DNA from: Nematostella vectensis | Lineage: Eukaryota; Cnidaria; Anthozoa; Actiniaria; Edwardsiidae | NCBI RefSeq assembly: GCF_932526225.1 | Contig: NC_064038.1 | Coordinates: forward strand, 746,001-810,000 | DNA length: 64,000 nt | Reading direction: 5' to 3' | Notes under the pieces: model-generated | The model's database searches: none | The model's input: the letters and a program-made list of their open reading frames with translations, nothing else | Told to the model about the DNA's origin: nothing | Translations under genes and position numbers: made by a program | In this document: positions 22,057-36,132 of the stretch, one piece after another | Position numbering within the stretch: position 1 is the first letter of the stretch | Layout: each line of letters begins with the position of its first letter

Positions 22057-24063
22057 ACAAAGCAAAGAGTTTGAGGAAGTAAACAAGTATGTGAACTTTA
22101 ATATTCTATTTGAAGGGGTGCATTTTGTACAGGGAAGCATACATAGAATGCTTAACTGGTGGAGAGGGAAGAGGTAAAAGTTTATTGAGCATAATTTCAA
22201 CAATAGCAGGGGGAAGAGAGGGGCACTCTCTTCATACAATATTGCAGTTGTTACCTATTATTAAATAAGTTTGTAACATGTCTTTGTTTATTAAGCAAGG
22301 TCTATTTCTGAGACAAGCAAACTCAAGTAAGGCTGTTGAAATAACAGGTGAGTGTTAAAAGAAAAACAATTATCTGATTAGAAAACTACTGTAGATTCCT
22401 TTGCACCAAAATAAGAACAAACTTCATTTTGTTTGTTATTTATGAGGAACGAGATGAGCTCTACAAAGCCATAAAGAAATATGTATTGCTCATCTAAATT
22501 ATACAAGTAAATGATAATATTAAAAAAGAACTACTGTAAGTAATTAGAGTGGTTTTCATTAACCCGTGAAACAAAGTGTGATAGTTAAACGGTAATAGTT
22601 AGTAAAACACAAAAAAGAACAATAGAATCAGATCACCACAAAGTGTAATACGCTAAAGCGTAGTTCACGGGTTAATGAAGGTTTTGACATTTCAACCTTA
22701 CGTCCACATGAAAGTAATGCCTAATATCGAGTGCCCTACAGTAAGTGTTTTGCAGTCAAGTTGTTTTCTGTTAGTAGGTAAAAAAATATTCTAAATAATA
22801 GTAATCATAGCTATGGTCACCACATACACATATAGAACTTGTAATGAAAAGAAAGAAAATATATATATATATGCAGTCAAACAACAGAATTGCATGATAA
22901 CCTTGAATATATTGAATAAAGGACTGCAAAAAACATCTTTTGTACTAGTTGCTTGAATTGACCCTTGGCTATTTTTAGCTGAATTCCCCTCCCCCTCTAA
23001 AAAAGAAAATAATAATAATAATAATAATAGAAGAAAACTAAAAAGAAAACAAATACAACAGAGACCCCCACCAACAATTTTGATTTTTTTTTACTTTCCT
23101 TTAAAAGGGGAGTGTCATGGTTAAGAGATTTGCAATAGCTCTAGAGCCCTGACACAATGAACTTCAGTGAAATTCTAATACTGACTTATGAGCTTTTGGT
23201 ACATGTGGGAGACTTTAAACAAAACAAAAAAAATGACCACAAACTGTCCATTAACATAGTTTTCTATATAATATTGCATATTATTTAATAAGGTATTGAC
23301 AGCTTTTAAAAAGTTCAACTGTTTGTAGACACTTAAAAGCCTACAATAAACACTGACTCCAGACATGCGCAGTACTATGCTCCTGCCCCTTAAAAGTAAA
23401 ATACAGCTTTACTTAGTCAGCGTAGACAATATTGTGGATTTTGGCAATATTTTAATATGAATATGTCAATATTCTCCCCCCTTACGTCTTTATTTCTATT
23501 TATTTTATGCTTTTCACATGATACCAAAACAGCGTCTTTTTTCTTCGCTAATTTGATGTCATGTACACAATAAAAGAGATGCGCCCGTGCGCATGGCGAG
23601 TCCCCAAGGGACCCAAGACGCCCAAATAGACCTCTATTTTTTGTCATCCACAATCTCGGCGAGCTGTGCGTGGCGTAACCGTATTACAGGCCTGGGATCC
23701 TGGTTATTGTCCTCCCCATTAATGCGCGGGTTGGGATAACCTTGCAAGAGTGTTGTACAGCATATTCGCTCGGAAATATCGGTGCTTGGGGCCTTCGGGT
23801 TCTTTACAGCCTTCCGTAAAAGCCTTGTGCTGCCATACCGATTGGGTAATCCGTATGTATGGTTTCCGTTTTGTTCTTCAGACCGGGTTCGATCCCAGGC
23901 CAATGGGCTTTTTTTTTTAATTCGTTTTTTTTCTTTGTGCTGGACTTCCTTAATCCTGATAGGTTTTGCGCAAAAATAATAAAAAAAGTGAGTTTGCAAA
24001 ATAAGCTTGCTAGATTTATTGATTATATGTATTCAATTTGTTCCTAGGAAGTTAACAAAAAAC
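22057..24063 (+). repeat. Array unit 12 (2,007 bp)
   Basis: MITE starts at 22559; tRNA-like module at 23832-23908. Near twin of unit 11 in its first 1.4 kb (CACCACATAC, GCTCCTGCCCC), but reverts to CCCAAGGGACCC, so a type switch lies between about 23.4 and 23.6 kb. Second T tract has 8 T. Confidence 0.95.
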
Positions 24064-26078
24064 ACAAAGCAAGCAAAGAGTTTGAGGAAGTAAACAAGTA
24101 TGTGAATTTTAATGTTCTATTTGAAGGGGTGCATTTTGTACAGGGAAGCATACATAGAATGCTTAACTGGTGGAGAGGGAAGAGGTAAAAGTTTATTGAG
24201 CATAATTTCAACAATAGCAGGGGGAAGAGAGGGGCACTCTCTTCATACAATATTGCAGTTGTTACCTATTATTAAATAAGTTTGTAACATGTCTTTGTTT
24301 ATTAAGCAAGGTCTATTTCTGAGACAAGCAAACTCAAGTAAGGCTGTTGAAATAACAGGTGAGTGTTAAAAGAAAAACAATTATCTGATTAGAAAACTAC
24401 TGTAGATTCCTTTGCACCAAAATAAGAACAAACTTCATTTTGTTTGTTATTTATGAGGAACGAGATGAGCTCTACAAAGCCATAAAGAAATATGTATTGC
24501 TCATCTAAATTATACAAGTAAATGATAATATTAAAAAAGAACTACTGTAAGTAATTAGAGTGGTTTTCATTAACCCGTGAAACAAAGTGTGATAGTTAAA
24601 CGGTAATAGTTAGTAAAACACAAAAAAGAACAATAGAATCAGATCACCACAAAGTGTAATACGCTAAAGCGTAGTTCACGGGTTAATGAAGGTTTTGACA
24701 TTTCAACCTTACGTCCACATGAAAGTAATGCCTAATATCGAGTGCCCTACAGTAAGTGTTTTGCAGTCAAGTTGTTTTCTGTTAGTAGGTAAAAAAATAT
24801 TCTAAATAATAGTAATCATAGCTATGGTCACCACTTACACATATAGAACTTGTAATGAAAAGAAAGAAAAAATATATATATATGCAGTCAAACAACAGAA
24901 TTGCATGATAACCTTGAATATATTGAATAAAGGACTGCAAAAAACATCTTTTGTACTAGTTGCTTGAATTGACCCTTGGCTATTTTTAGCTGAATTCCCC
25001 TCCCCCTCTAAAAAAGAAAATAATAATAATAATAATAATAGAAGAAAACTAAAAAGAAAACAAATACAACAGAGACCCCCACCAACAATTTTGATTTTTT
25101 TTACTTTCCTTTAAAAGGGGAGTGTCATGGTTAAGAGATTTGCAATAGCTCTAGAGCCCTGACACAATGAACTTCAGTGAAATTCTAATACTGACTTATG
25201 AGCTTTTGGTACATGTGGGAGACTTTAAACAAAACAAAAAAAAATGACCACAAACTGTCCATTAACATAGTTTTCTTTATAATATTGCATATTATTTAAT
25301 AAGGTATTGACAGCTTTTAAAAAGTTCAACTGTTTGTAGACACTTAAAAGCCTACAATAAACACTGACTCCAGACATGCGCAGTACTATGCTGCTGCCCC
25401 TTTAAAGTAAAATACAGCTTTACTTAGTCAGCGTAGACAATATTGTGGATTTTGGCAATATTTTAATATGAATATGTCAATATTCTCCCCCCTTACGTCT
25501 TTATTTCTATTTATTTTATGCTTTTCACATGATACCAAAACAGCGTCATTTTTCTTCGCTAATTTGATGTCATGTACACAATAAAAGAGATGCGCCCGTG
25601 CGCATGGCGAGTCCCCAAGGGACCCAAGACGCCCAAATAGACCTCTATTTTTTGTCATCCACAATCTCGGCGAGCTGTGCGTGGCGTAACCGTATTACAG
25701 GCCTGGGATCCTGGTTATTGTCCTCCCCATTAATGCGCGGGTTGGGATAACCTTGCAAGAGTGTTGTACAGCATATTCGCTCGGAAATATCGGTGCTTGG
25801 GGCCTTCGGGTTCTTTACAGCCTTCCGTAAAAGCCTTGTGCTGCCATACCGATTGGGTAATCCGTATGTATGGTTTCCGTTTTGTTCTTCAGACCGGGTT
25901 CGATCCCAGGCCAATGGGCTTTTTTTTTTTTAATTCGTTTTTTTTTCTTTGTGCTGGACTTCCTTAATCCTGATAGGTTTTGCGCAAAAAAAATAAAAAA
26001 AAGTGAGTTTGCAAAATAAGCTTGCTAGATTTATTGATTATATGTATTCAATTTGTTCCTAGGAAGTTAACAAAAAAC
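24064..26078 (+). repeat. Array unit 13 (2,015 bp, longest)
   Basis: The longest copy: it has a 4-bp duplication, CAAAGCAAGCAAAGAG, near 24066, so its MITE starts 506 bp in, at 24570. tRNA-like module at 25843-25919, followed by a 12-T tract as in unit 17. Private variants are GTGAATTTTAATG near 24101 and TTTTCTTTATAATATT near 25270. AAAAAAAATAAAA replaces the usual AAAAATAATAAAA near 25985. Confidence 0.95.
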
Positions 26079-28089
26079 ACAAAGCAAAGAGTTTGAGGAA
26101 GTAAACAAGTATGTGAACTTTAATGTTCTATTTGAAGGGGTGCATTTTGTACAGGGAAGCATACATAGAATGCTTAACTGGTGGAGAGGGAAGAGGTAAA
26201 AGTTTATTGAGCATAATTTCAACAATAGCAGGGGGAAGAGAGGGGCACTCTCTTCATACAATATTGCAGTTGTTAACTATTATTAAATAAGTTTGTAACA
26301 TGTCTTTGTTTATTAAGCAAGGTCTATTTCTGAGACAAGCAAACTCAAGTAAGGCTGTTGAAATAACAGGTGAGTGTTAAAAGAAAAACAATTATCTGAT
26401 TAGAAAACTACTGTAGATTCCTCTGCACCAAAATAAGAACAAACTTCATTTTGTTTGTTATTTATGAGGAACGAGATGAGCTCTACAAAGCCATAAAGAA
26501 ATATGTATTGCTCATCTAAATTATACAAGTAAATGATAATATTAAAAAAGAACTACTGTAAGTAATTAGAGTGGTTTTCATTAACCCGTGAAACAAAGTG
26601 TGATAGTTAAACGGTAATAGTTAGTAAAACACAAAAAAGAACAATAGACTCAGATCACCACAAAGTGTAATACGCTAAAGCGTAGTTCACGGGTTAATGA
26701 AGGTTTTGACATTTCAACCTTACGTCCACATGAAAGTAATGCCTAATATCGAGTGCCCTACAGTAAGTGTTTTGCAGTCAAGTTGTTTTCTGTTAGTAGG
26801 TAAAAAAATATTCTAAATAATAGTAATCATAGCTATGGTCACCACTTACACATATAGAACTTGTAATAAAAAGAAAGAAAAAATATATATATATATGCAG
26901 TCAAACAACAGAATTGCATGATAACCTTGAATATATTGAATAAAGGACTGCAAAAAACATCTTTTGTACTAGTTGCTTGAATTGACCCTTGGCTATTTTT
27001 AGCTGAATTCCCCTCCCCCTCTAAAAAAGAAAATAATAATAATAATAATAATAGAAGAAAACTAAAAAGAAAACAAATACAACAGAGACCCCCACCAACA
27101 ATTTTGATTTTTTTTACTTTCCTTTAAAAGGGGAGTGTCATGGTTAAGAGATTTGCAATAGCTCTAGAGCCCTGACACAATGAACTTCAGTGAAATTCTA
27201 ATACTGACTTATGAGCTTTTGGTACATGTGGGAGACTTTAAACAAAACAAAAAAAAATGACCACAAACTGTCCATTAACATAGTTTTCTATATAATATTG
27301 CATATTATTTAATAAGGTATTGACAGCTTTTAAAAAGTTCAACTGTTTGTAGACACTTAAAAGCCTACAATAAACACTGACTCCAGACATGCGCAGTACT
27401 ATGCTGCTGCCCCTTTAAAGTAAAATACAGCTTTACTTAGTCAGCGTAGACAATATTGTGGATTTTGGCAATATTTTAATATGAATATGTCAATATTCTC
27501 CCCCCTTACGTCTTTATTTCTATTTATTTTATGCTTTTCACATGATACCAAAACAGCGTCTTTTTTCTTCGCTAATTTGATGTCATGTACACAATAAAAG
27601 AGATGCGCCCGTGCGCATGGCGAGTCCCCAAGGGACCCAAGACGCCCAAATAGACCTCTATTTTTTGTCATCCACAATCTCGGCGAGCTGTGCGTGGCGT
27701 AACCGTATTACAGGCCTGGGATCCTGGTTATTGTCCTCCCCATTAATGCGCGGGTTGGGATAACCTTGCAAGAGTGTTGTACAGCATATTCGCTCGGAAA
27801 TATCGGTGCTTGGGGCCTTCGGGTTCTTTACAGCCTTCCGTAAAAGCCTTGTGCTGCCATACCGATTGGGTAATCCGTATGTATGGTTTCCGTTTTGTTC
27901 GTCAGACCGGGTTCGATCCCAGGCCAATGGGCTTTTTTTTTTTAATTCGTTTTTTTTTCTTTGTGCTGGACTTCCTTAATCCTGATAGGTTTTGCGCAAA
28001 AATAATAAAAAAAGTGAGTTTGCAAAATAAGCTTGCTAGATTTATTGATTATATGTATTCAATTTGTTCCTAGGAAGTTAACAAAAAAC
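26079..28089 (+). repeat. Array unit 14 (2,011 bp), block type A
   Basis: MITE starts at 26581; tRNA-like module at 27856-27932. Diagnostic variants TTGTTAACTATT near 26270, CCTCTGCACC near 26420 and GTTCGTCAGACC near 27898 occur elsewhere only in unit 18. Private variants are AATAGACTCAG near 26644 and TAATAAAAAG near 26865. Confidence 0.95.
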
Positions 28090-30098
28090 ACAAAGCAAAG
28101 AGTTTGAGGAAGTAAACAAGTATGTGAACTTTAATGTTCTATTTGAAGGGGTGCATTTTGTACAGGGAAGCATACATAGAATGCTTAACTGGTGGAGAGG
28201 GAAGAGGTAAAAGTTTATTGAGCATAATTTCAACAATAGCAGGGGGAAGAGAGGGGCACTCTCTTCATACAATATTGCAGTTGTTACCTATTATTAAATA
28301 AGTTTGTAACATGTCTTTGTTTATTAAGCAAGGTCTATTTCTGAGACAAGCAAACTCAAGTAAGGCTGTTGAAATAACAGGTGAGTGTTAAAAGAAAAAC
28401 AATTATCTGATTAGAAAACTACTGTAGATTCCTTTGCACCAAAATAAGAACAAACTTCATTTTGTTTGTTATTTATGAGGAACGAGATGAGCTCTACAAA
28501 GCCATAAAGAAATATGTATTGCTCATCTAAATTATACAAGTAAATGATAATATTAAAAAAGAACTACTGTAAGTAATTAGAGTGGTTTTCATTAACCCGT
28601 GAAACAAAGTGTGATAGTTAAACGGTAATAGTTAGTAAAACACAAAAAAGAACAATAGAATCAGATCACCACAAAGTGTAATACGCTAAAGCGTAGTTCA
28701 CGGGTTAATGAAGGTTTTGACATTTCAACCTTACGTCCACATGAAAGTAATGCCTAATATCGAGTGCCCTACAGTAAGTGTTTTGCAGTCAAGTTGTTTT
28801 CTGTTAGTAGGTAAAAAAATATTCTAAATAATAGTAATCATAGCTATGGTCACCACTTACACATATAGAACTTGTAATGAAAAGAAAGAAAACATATATA
28901 TATATGCAGTCAAACAACAGAATTGCATGATAACCTTGAATATATTGAATAAAGGACTGCAAAAAACATCTTTTGTACTAGTTGCTTGAATTGACCATTG
29001 GCTATTTTTAGCTGAATTCCCCTCCCCCTCTAAAAAGGAAAATAATAATAATAATAATAATAATAGAAGAAAACTAAAAAGAAAACAAATACAACAGAGA
29101 CCCCCACCAACAATTTTGATTTTTTTTACTTTCCTTTAAAAGGGGAGTGTCATGGTTAAGAGATTTGCAATAGCTCTAGAGCCCTGACACAATGAACTTC
29201 AGTGAAATTCTAATACTGACTTATGAGCTTTTGGTACATGTGGGAGACTTTAAACAAAACAAAAAAAAATGACCACAAACTGTCCATTAACATAGTTTTC
29301 TATATAACATGCATATTAATTAATAAGGTATTGACAGCTTTTAAAAAGTTCAACTGTTTGTAGACACTTAAAAGCCTACAATAAACACTGACTCCAGACA
29401 TGCGCAGTACTATGCTGCTGCCCCTTTAAAGTAAAATACAGCTTTACTTAGTCAGCGTAGACAATATTGTGGATTTTGGCAATATTTTAATATGAATATG
29501 TCAATATTCTCCCCCCTTACGTCTTTATTTCTATTTATTTTATGCTTTTCACATGATACCAAAACAGCGTCATTTTTCTTCGCTAATTTGATGTCATGTA
29601 CACAATAAAAGAGATGCGCCCGTGCGCATGGCGAGTCCCTAAGGGACCCAAGACGCCCAAATAGACCTCTATTTTTTGTCATCCACAATCTCGGCGAGCT
29701 GTGCGTGGCGTAACCGTATTACAGGCCTGGGATCCTGGTTATTATCCTCCCCATTAATGCGCGGGTTGGGATAACCTTGCAAGAGTGTTGTACAGCATAT
29801 TCGCTCGGAAATATCGGTGCTTGGGGCCTTCGGGTTCTTTACAGCCTTCCGTAAAAGCCTTGTGCTGCCATACCGATTGGGTAATCCGTATGTATGGTTT
29901 CCGTTTTGTTCTTCAGACCGGGTTTGATCCCAGGCCAATGGGCTTTTTTTTTTAATTCGTTTTTTTTCTTTGTGCTGGACTTCCTTAATCCTGATAGGTT
30001 TTGCGCAAAAATAATAAAAAAAGTGAGTTTGCAAAATAAGCTTGCTAGATTTATTGATTATATGTATTCAATTTGTTCCTAGGAAGTTAACAAAAAAC
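28090..30098 (+). repeat. Array unit 15 (2,009 bp), block type B
   Basis: MITE starts at 28592; tRNA-like module at 29867-29943, with the B box changed to GGTTTGATCCC (29921-29931). Type markers shared with units 19 and 20 are GAAAACATATA-like sequence at the AT microsatellite, ATAACATGCATATTAATTAA near 29305 and TTATTATCC near 29740. GTCCCTAAGG near 29636 is private. Confidence 0.95.
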
Positions 30099-32109
30099 AC
30101 AAAGCAAAGAGTTTGAGGAAGTAAACAAGTATGTGAACTTTAATGTTCTATTTGAAGGGGTGCATTTTGTACAGGGAAGCATACATAGAATGCTTAACTG
30201 GTGGAGAGGGAAGAGGTAAAAGTTTATTGAGCATAATTTCAACAATAGCAGGGGGAAGAGAGGGGCACTCTCTTCATACAATATTGCAGTTGTTACCTAT
30301 TATTAAATAAGTTTGTAACATGTCTTTGTTTATTAAGCAAGGTCTATTTCTGAGACAAGCAAACTCAAGTAAGGCTGTTGAAATAACAGGTGAGTGTTAA
30401 AAGAAAAACAATTATCTGATTAGAAAACTACTGTAGATTCCTTTGCACCAAAATAAGAACAAACTTCATTTTGTTTGTTATTTATGAGGAACGAGATGAG
30501 CTCTACAAAGCCATAAAGAAATATGTATTGCTCATCTAAATTATACAAGTAAATGATAATATTAAAAAAGAACTACTGTAAGTAATTAGAGTGGTTTTCA
30601 TTAACCCGTGAAACAAAGTGTGATAGTTAAACGGTAATAGTTAGTAAAACACAAAAAAGAACAATAGAATCAGATCACCACAAAGTGTAATACGCTAAAG
30701 CGTAGTTCACGGGTTAATGAAGGTTTTGACATTTCAACCTTACGTCCACATGAAAGTAATGCCTAATATCGAGTGCCCTACAGTAAGTGTTTTGCAGTCA
30801 AGTTGTTTTCTGTTAGTAGGTAAAAAAATATTCTAAATAATAGTAATCATAGCTATGGTCACCACTTACACATATAGAACTTGTAATGAAAAGAAAGAAA
30901 AAAAATATATATATATGCAGTCAAACAACAGAATTGCATGATAACCTTGAATATATTGAATAAAGGACTGCAAAAAACATCTTTTGTACTAGTTGCTTGA
31001 ATTGACCCTTGGCTATTTTTAGCTGAATTCCCCTCCCCCTCTAAAAAAGAAAATAATAATAACAATAATAATAGAAGAAAACTAAAAAGAAAACAAATAC
31101 AACAGAGACCCCCACCAACAATTTTGATTTTTTTTACTTTCCTTTAAAAGGGGAGTGTCATGGTTAAGAGATTTGCAATAGCTCTAGAGCCCTGACACAA
31201 TGAACTTCAGTGAAATTCTAATACTGACTTATGAGCTTTTGGTACATGTGGGAGACTTTAAACAAAACAAAAAAAAATGACCACAAACTGTCCATTAACA
31301 TAGTTTTCTATATAATATTGCATATTATTTAATAAGATATTGACAGCTTTTAAAAAGTTCAACTGTTTGTAGACACTTAAAAGCCTACAATAAACACTGA
31401 CTCCAGACATGCGCAGTACTATGCTGCTGCCCCTTTAAAGTAAAATACAGCTTTACTTAGTCAGCGTAGACAATATTGTGGATTTTGGCAATATTTTAAT
31501 ATGAATATGTCAATATTCTCCCCCCTTACGTCTTTATTTCTATTTATTTTATGCTTTTCACATGATACCAAAACAGCGTCTTTTTTCTTCGCTAATTTGA
31601 TGTCATGTACACAATAAAAGAGATGCGCCCGTGCGCATGGCGAGTCCCCAAGGGACCCAAGACGCCCAAATAGACCTCTATTTTTTGTCATCCACAATCT
31701 CGGCGAGCTGTGCGTGGCGTAACCGTATTACAGGCCTGGGATCCTGGTTATTGTCCTCCCCATTAATGCGCGGGTTGGGATAACCTTGCAAGAGTGTTGT
31801 ACAGCATATTCGCTCGGAAATATCGGTGCTTGGGGCCTTCGGGTTCTTTACAGCCTTCCGTAAAAGCCTTGTGCTGCCATACCGATTGGGTAATCCGTAT
31901 GTATGGTTTCCGTTTTGTTCTTCAGACCGGGTGCGATCCCAGGCCAATGGGCTTTTTTTTTTTAATTCGTTTTTTTTTCTTTGTGCTGGACTTCCTTAAT
32001 CCTGATAGGTTTTGCGCAAAAATAATAAAAAAGGTGAGTTTGCAAAATAAGCTTGCTAGATTTATTGATTATATGTATTCAATTTGTTCCTAGGAAGTTA
32101 ACAAAAAAC
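30099..32109 (+). repeat. Array unit 16 (2,011 bp), block type C
   Basis: MITE starts at 30601; tRNA-like module at 31876-31952, with the B box changed to GGTGCGATCCC (31930-31940). Four variants (AATAACAATAAT near 31057, AAGATATTGAC near 31334, the B-box change, and AAAAAGGTGAG near 32031) occur together elsewhere only in unit 21, 10,048 bp downstream. Confidence 0.95.
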
Positions 32110-34120
32110 ACAAAGCAAAGAGTTTGAGGAAGTAAACAAGTATGTGAACTTTAATGTTCTATTTGAAGGGGTGCATTTTGTACAGGGAAGCATACATAGA
32201 ATGCTTAACTGGTGGAGAGGGAAGAGGTAAAAGTTTATTGAGCATAATTTCAACAATAGCAGGGGGAAGAGAGGGGCACTCTCTTCATACAATATTGCAG
32301 TTGTTACCTATTATTAAATAAGTTTGTAACATGTCTTTGTTTATTAAGCAAGGTCTATTTCTGAGACAAGCAAACTCAAGTAAGGCTGTTGAAATAACAG
32401 GTGAGTGTTAAAAGAAAAACAATTATCTGATTAGAAAACTACTGTAGATTCCTTTGCACCAAAATAAGAACAAACTTCATTTTGTTTGTTATTTATGAGG
32501 AACGAGATGAGCTCTACAAAGCCATAAAGAAATATGTATTGCTCATCTAAATTATACAAGTAAATGATAATATTAAAAAAGAACTACTGTAAGTAATTAG
32601 AGTGGTTTTCATTAACCCGTGAAACAAAGTGTGATAGTTAAACGGTAATAGTTAGTAAAACACAAAAAAGAACAATAGAATCAGATCACCACAAAGTGTA
32701 ATACGCTAAAGCGTAGTTCACGGGTTAATGAAGGTTTTGACATTTCAACCTTACGTCCACATGAAAGTAATGCCTAATATCGAGTGCCCTACAGTAAGTG
32801 TTTTGCAGTCAAGTTGTTTTCTGTTAGTAGGTAAAAAAATATTCTAAATAATAGTAATCATAGCTATGGTCACCACTTACACATATAGAACTTGTAATGA
32901 AAAGAAAGAAAAAATATATATATATGCAGTCAAACAACAGAATTGCATGATAACCTTGAATATATTGAATAAAGGACTGCAAAAAACATCTTTTGTACTA
33001 GTTGCTTGAATTGACCATTGGCTATTTTTAGCTGAATTCCCCTCCCCCTCTAAAAAGGAAAATAATAATAATAATAATAATAGAAGAAAACTAAAAAGAA
33101 AACAAATACAACAGAGACCCCCACCAACAATTTTGATTTTTTTTACTTTCCTTTAAAAGGGGAGTGTCATGGTTAAGAGATTTGCAATAGCTCTAGAGCC
33201 CTGACACAATGAACTTCAGTGAAATTCTAATACTGACTTATGAGCTTTTGGTACATGTGGGAGACTTTAAACAAAACAAAAAAAAATGACCACAAACTGT
33301 CCATTAACATAGTTTTCTATATAATATTGCATATTATTTAATAAGGTATTGACAGCTTTTAAAAAGTTCAACTGTTTGTAGACACTTAAAAGCCTACAAT
33401 AAACACTGACTCCAGACATGCGCAGTACTATGCTGCTGCCCCTTTAAAGTAAAATACAGCTTTACTTAGTCAGCGTAGACAATATTGTGGATTTTGGCAA
33501 TATTTTAATATGAATATGTCAATATTCTCCCCCCTTACGTCTTTATTTCTATTTATTTTATGCTTTTCACATGATACCAAAACAGCGTCATTTTTCTTCG
33601 CTAATTTGATGTCATGTACACAATAAAAGAGATGCGCCCGTGCGCATGGCGAGTCCCCAAGGGACCCAAGACGCCCAAATAGACCTCTATTTTTTGTCAT
33701 CCACAATCTCGGCGAGCTGTGCGTGGCGTAACCGTATTACAGGCCTGGGATCCTGGTTATTGTCCTCCCCATTAATGCGCGGGTTGGGATAACCTTGCAA
33801 GAGTGTTGTACAGCATATTCGCTCGGAAATATCGGTGCTTGGGGCCTTCGGGTTCTTTACAGCCTTCCGTAAAAGCCTTGTGCTGCCATACCGATTGGGT
33901 AATCCGTATGTATGGTTTCCGTTTTGTTCTTCAGACCGGGTTCGATCCCAGGCCAATGGGCTTTTTTTTTTTTAATTCGTTTTTTTTTCTTTGTGCTGGA
34001 CTTCCTTAATCCTGATAGGTTTTGCGCAAAAATAATAAAAAAAAGTGAGTTTGCAAAATAAGCTTGCTAGATTTATTGATTATATGTATTCAATTTGTTC
34101 CTAGGAAGTTAACAAAAAAC
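32110..34120 (+). repeat. Array unit 17 (2,011 bp), block type D
   Basis: MITE starts at 32612; tRNA-like module at 33885-33961, followed by a 12-T tract as in unit 13. Has GACCATTGG with TAAAAAGGAAAAT, shared with units 15 and 22, and the GCGTCATTTTT state. Confidence 0.95.
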
Positions 34121-36132
34121 ACAAAGCAAAGAGTTTGAGGAAGTAAACAAGTATGTGAACTTTAATGTTCTATTTGAAGGGGTGCATTTTGTACAGGGAA
34201 GCATACATAGAATGCTTAACTGGTGGAGAGGGAAGAGGTAAAAGTTTATTGAGCATAATTTCAACAATAGCAGGGGGAAGAGAGGGGCACTCTCTTCATA
34301 CAATATTGCAGTTGTTAACTATTATTAAATAAGTTTGTAACATGTCTTTGTTTATTAAGCAAGGTCTATTTCTGAGACAAGCAAACTCAAGTAAGGCTGT
34401 TGAAATAACAGGTGAGTGTTAAAAGAAAAACAATTATCTGATTAGAAAACTACTGTAGATTCCTCTGCACCAAAATAAGAACAAACTTCATTTTGTTTGT
34501 TATTTATGAGGAACGAGATGAGCTCTACAAAGCCATAAAGAAATATGTATTGCTCATCTAAATTATACAAGTAAATGATAATATTAAAAAAGAACTACTG
34601 TAAGTAATTAGAGTGGTTTTCATTAACCCGTGAAACAAAGTGTGATAGTTAAACGGTAATAGTTAGTAAAACACAAAAAAGAACAATAGAATCAGATCAC
34701 CACAAAGTGTAATACGCTAAAGCGTAGTTCACGGGTTAATGAAGGTTTTGACATTTCAACCTTACGTCCACATGAAAGTAATGCCTAATATCGAGTGCCC
34801 TACAGTAAGTGTTTTGCAGTCAAGTTGTTTTCTGTTAGTAGGTAAAAAAATATTCTAAATAATAGTAATCATAGCTATGGTCACCACTTACACATATAGA
34901 ACTTGTAATGAAAAGAAAGAAAAAAAATATATATATATGCAGTCAAACAACAGAATTGCATGATAACCTTGAATATATTGAATAAAGGACTGCAAAAAAC
35001 ATCTTTTGTACTAGTTGCTTGAATTGACCCTTGGCTATTTTTAGCTGAATTCCCCTCCCCCTCTAAAAAAGAAAATAATAATAATAATAATAATAGAAGA
35101 AAACTAAAAAGAAAACAAATACAACAGAGACCCCCACCAACAATTTTGATTTTTTTTACTTTCCTTTAAAAGGGGAGTGTCATGGTTAAGAGATTTGCAA
35201 TAGCTCTAGAGCCCTGACACAATGAACTTCAGTGAAATTCTAATACTGACTTATGAGCTTTTGGTACATGTGGGAGACTTTAAACAAAACAAAAAAAAAT
35301 GACTACAAACTGTCCATTAACATAGTTTTCTATATAATATTGCATATTATTTAATAAGGTATTGACAGCTTTTAAAAAGTTCAACTGTTTGTAGACACTT
35401 AAAAGCCTACAATAAACACTGACTCCAGACATGCGCAGTACTATGCTGCTGCCCCTTTAAAGTAAAATACAGCTTTACTTAGTCAGCGTAGACAATATTG
35501 TGGATTTTGGCAATATTTTAATATGAATATGTCAATATTCTCCCCCCTTACGTCTTTATTTCTATTTATTTTATGCTTTTCACATGATACCAAAACAGCG
35601 TCTTTTTTCTTCGCTTATTTGATGTCATGTACACAATAAAAGAGATGCGCCCGTGCGCATGGCGAGTCCCCAAGGGACCCAAGACGCCCAAATAGACCTC
35701 TATTTTTTGTCATCCACAATCTCGGCGAGCTGTGCGTGGCGTAACCGTATTACAGGCCTGGGATCCTGGTTATTGTCCTCCCCATTAATGCGCGGGTTGG
35801 GATAACCTTGCAAGAGTGTTGTACAAAAATATTCGCTCGGAAATATCGGTGCTTGGGGCCTTCGGGTTCTTTACAGCCTTCCGTAAAAGCCTTGTGCTGC
35901 CATACCGATTGGGTAATCCGTATGTATGGTTTCCGTTTTGTTCGTCAGACCGGGTTCGATCCCAGGCCAATGGGCTTTTTTTTTTTAATTCGTTTTTTTT
36001 TCTTTGTGCTGGACTTCCTTAATCCTGATAGGTTTTGCGCAAAAATAATAAAAAAAGTGAGTTTGCAAAATAAGCTTGCTAGATTTATTGATTATATGTA
36101 TTCAATTTGTTCCTAGGAAGTTAACAAAAAAC
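34121..36132 (+). repeat. Array unit 18 (2,012 bp), second copy of type A
   Basis: MITE starts at 34623; tRNA-like module at 35899-35975. Lies 8,042 bp after unit 14 and shares its TTGTTAACTATT, CCTCTGCACC and GTTCGTCAGACC. Private variants are ATGACTACAA near 35299, TCGCTTATTTG near 35610 and GTACAAAAATATTCG near 35821 (others GTACAGCATATTCG). Confidence 0.95.

Larger units (their letters stand above)
26079..34120 (+). repeat. Higher-order block, first copy (units 14-17, types A-B-C-D)
   Basis: Four successive units carry distinct marker sets that recur in the same order further on: unit 14 in unit 18, unit 15 in units 19 and 20, unit 16 in unit 21, and the first part of unit 17 in unit 22. 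Markers shared one-to-one include TTGTTAACTATT with CCTCTGCACC (A), ATAACATGC with TTATTATCC (B), and AATAACAATAAT, AAGATATTGAC and the mutated B box (C). Block length is about 8.04 kb. Confidence 0.85.
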
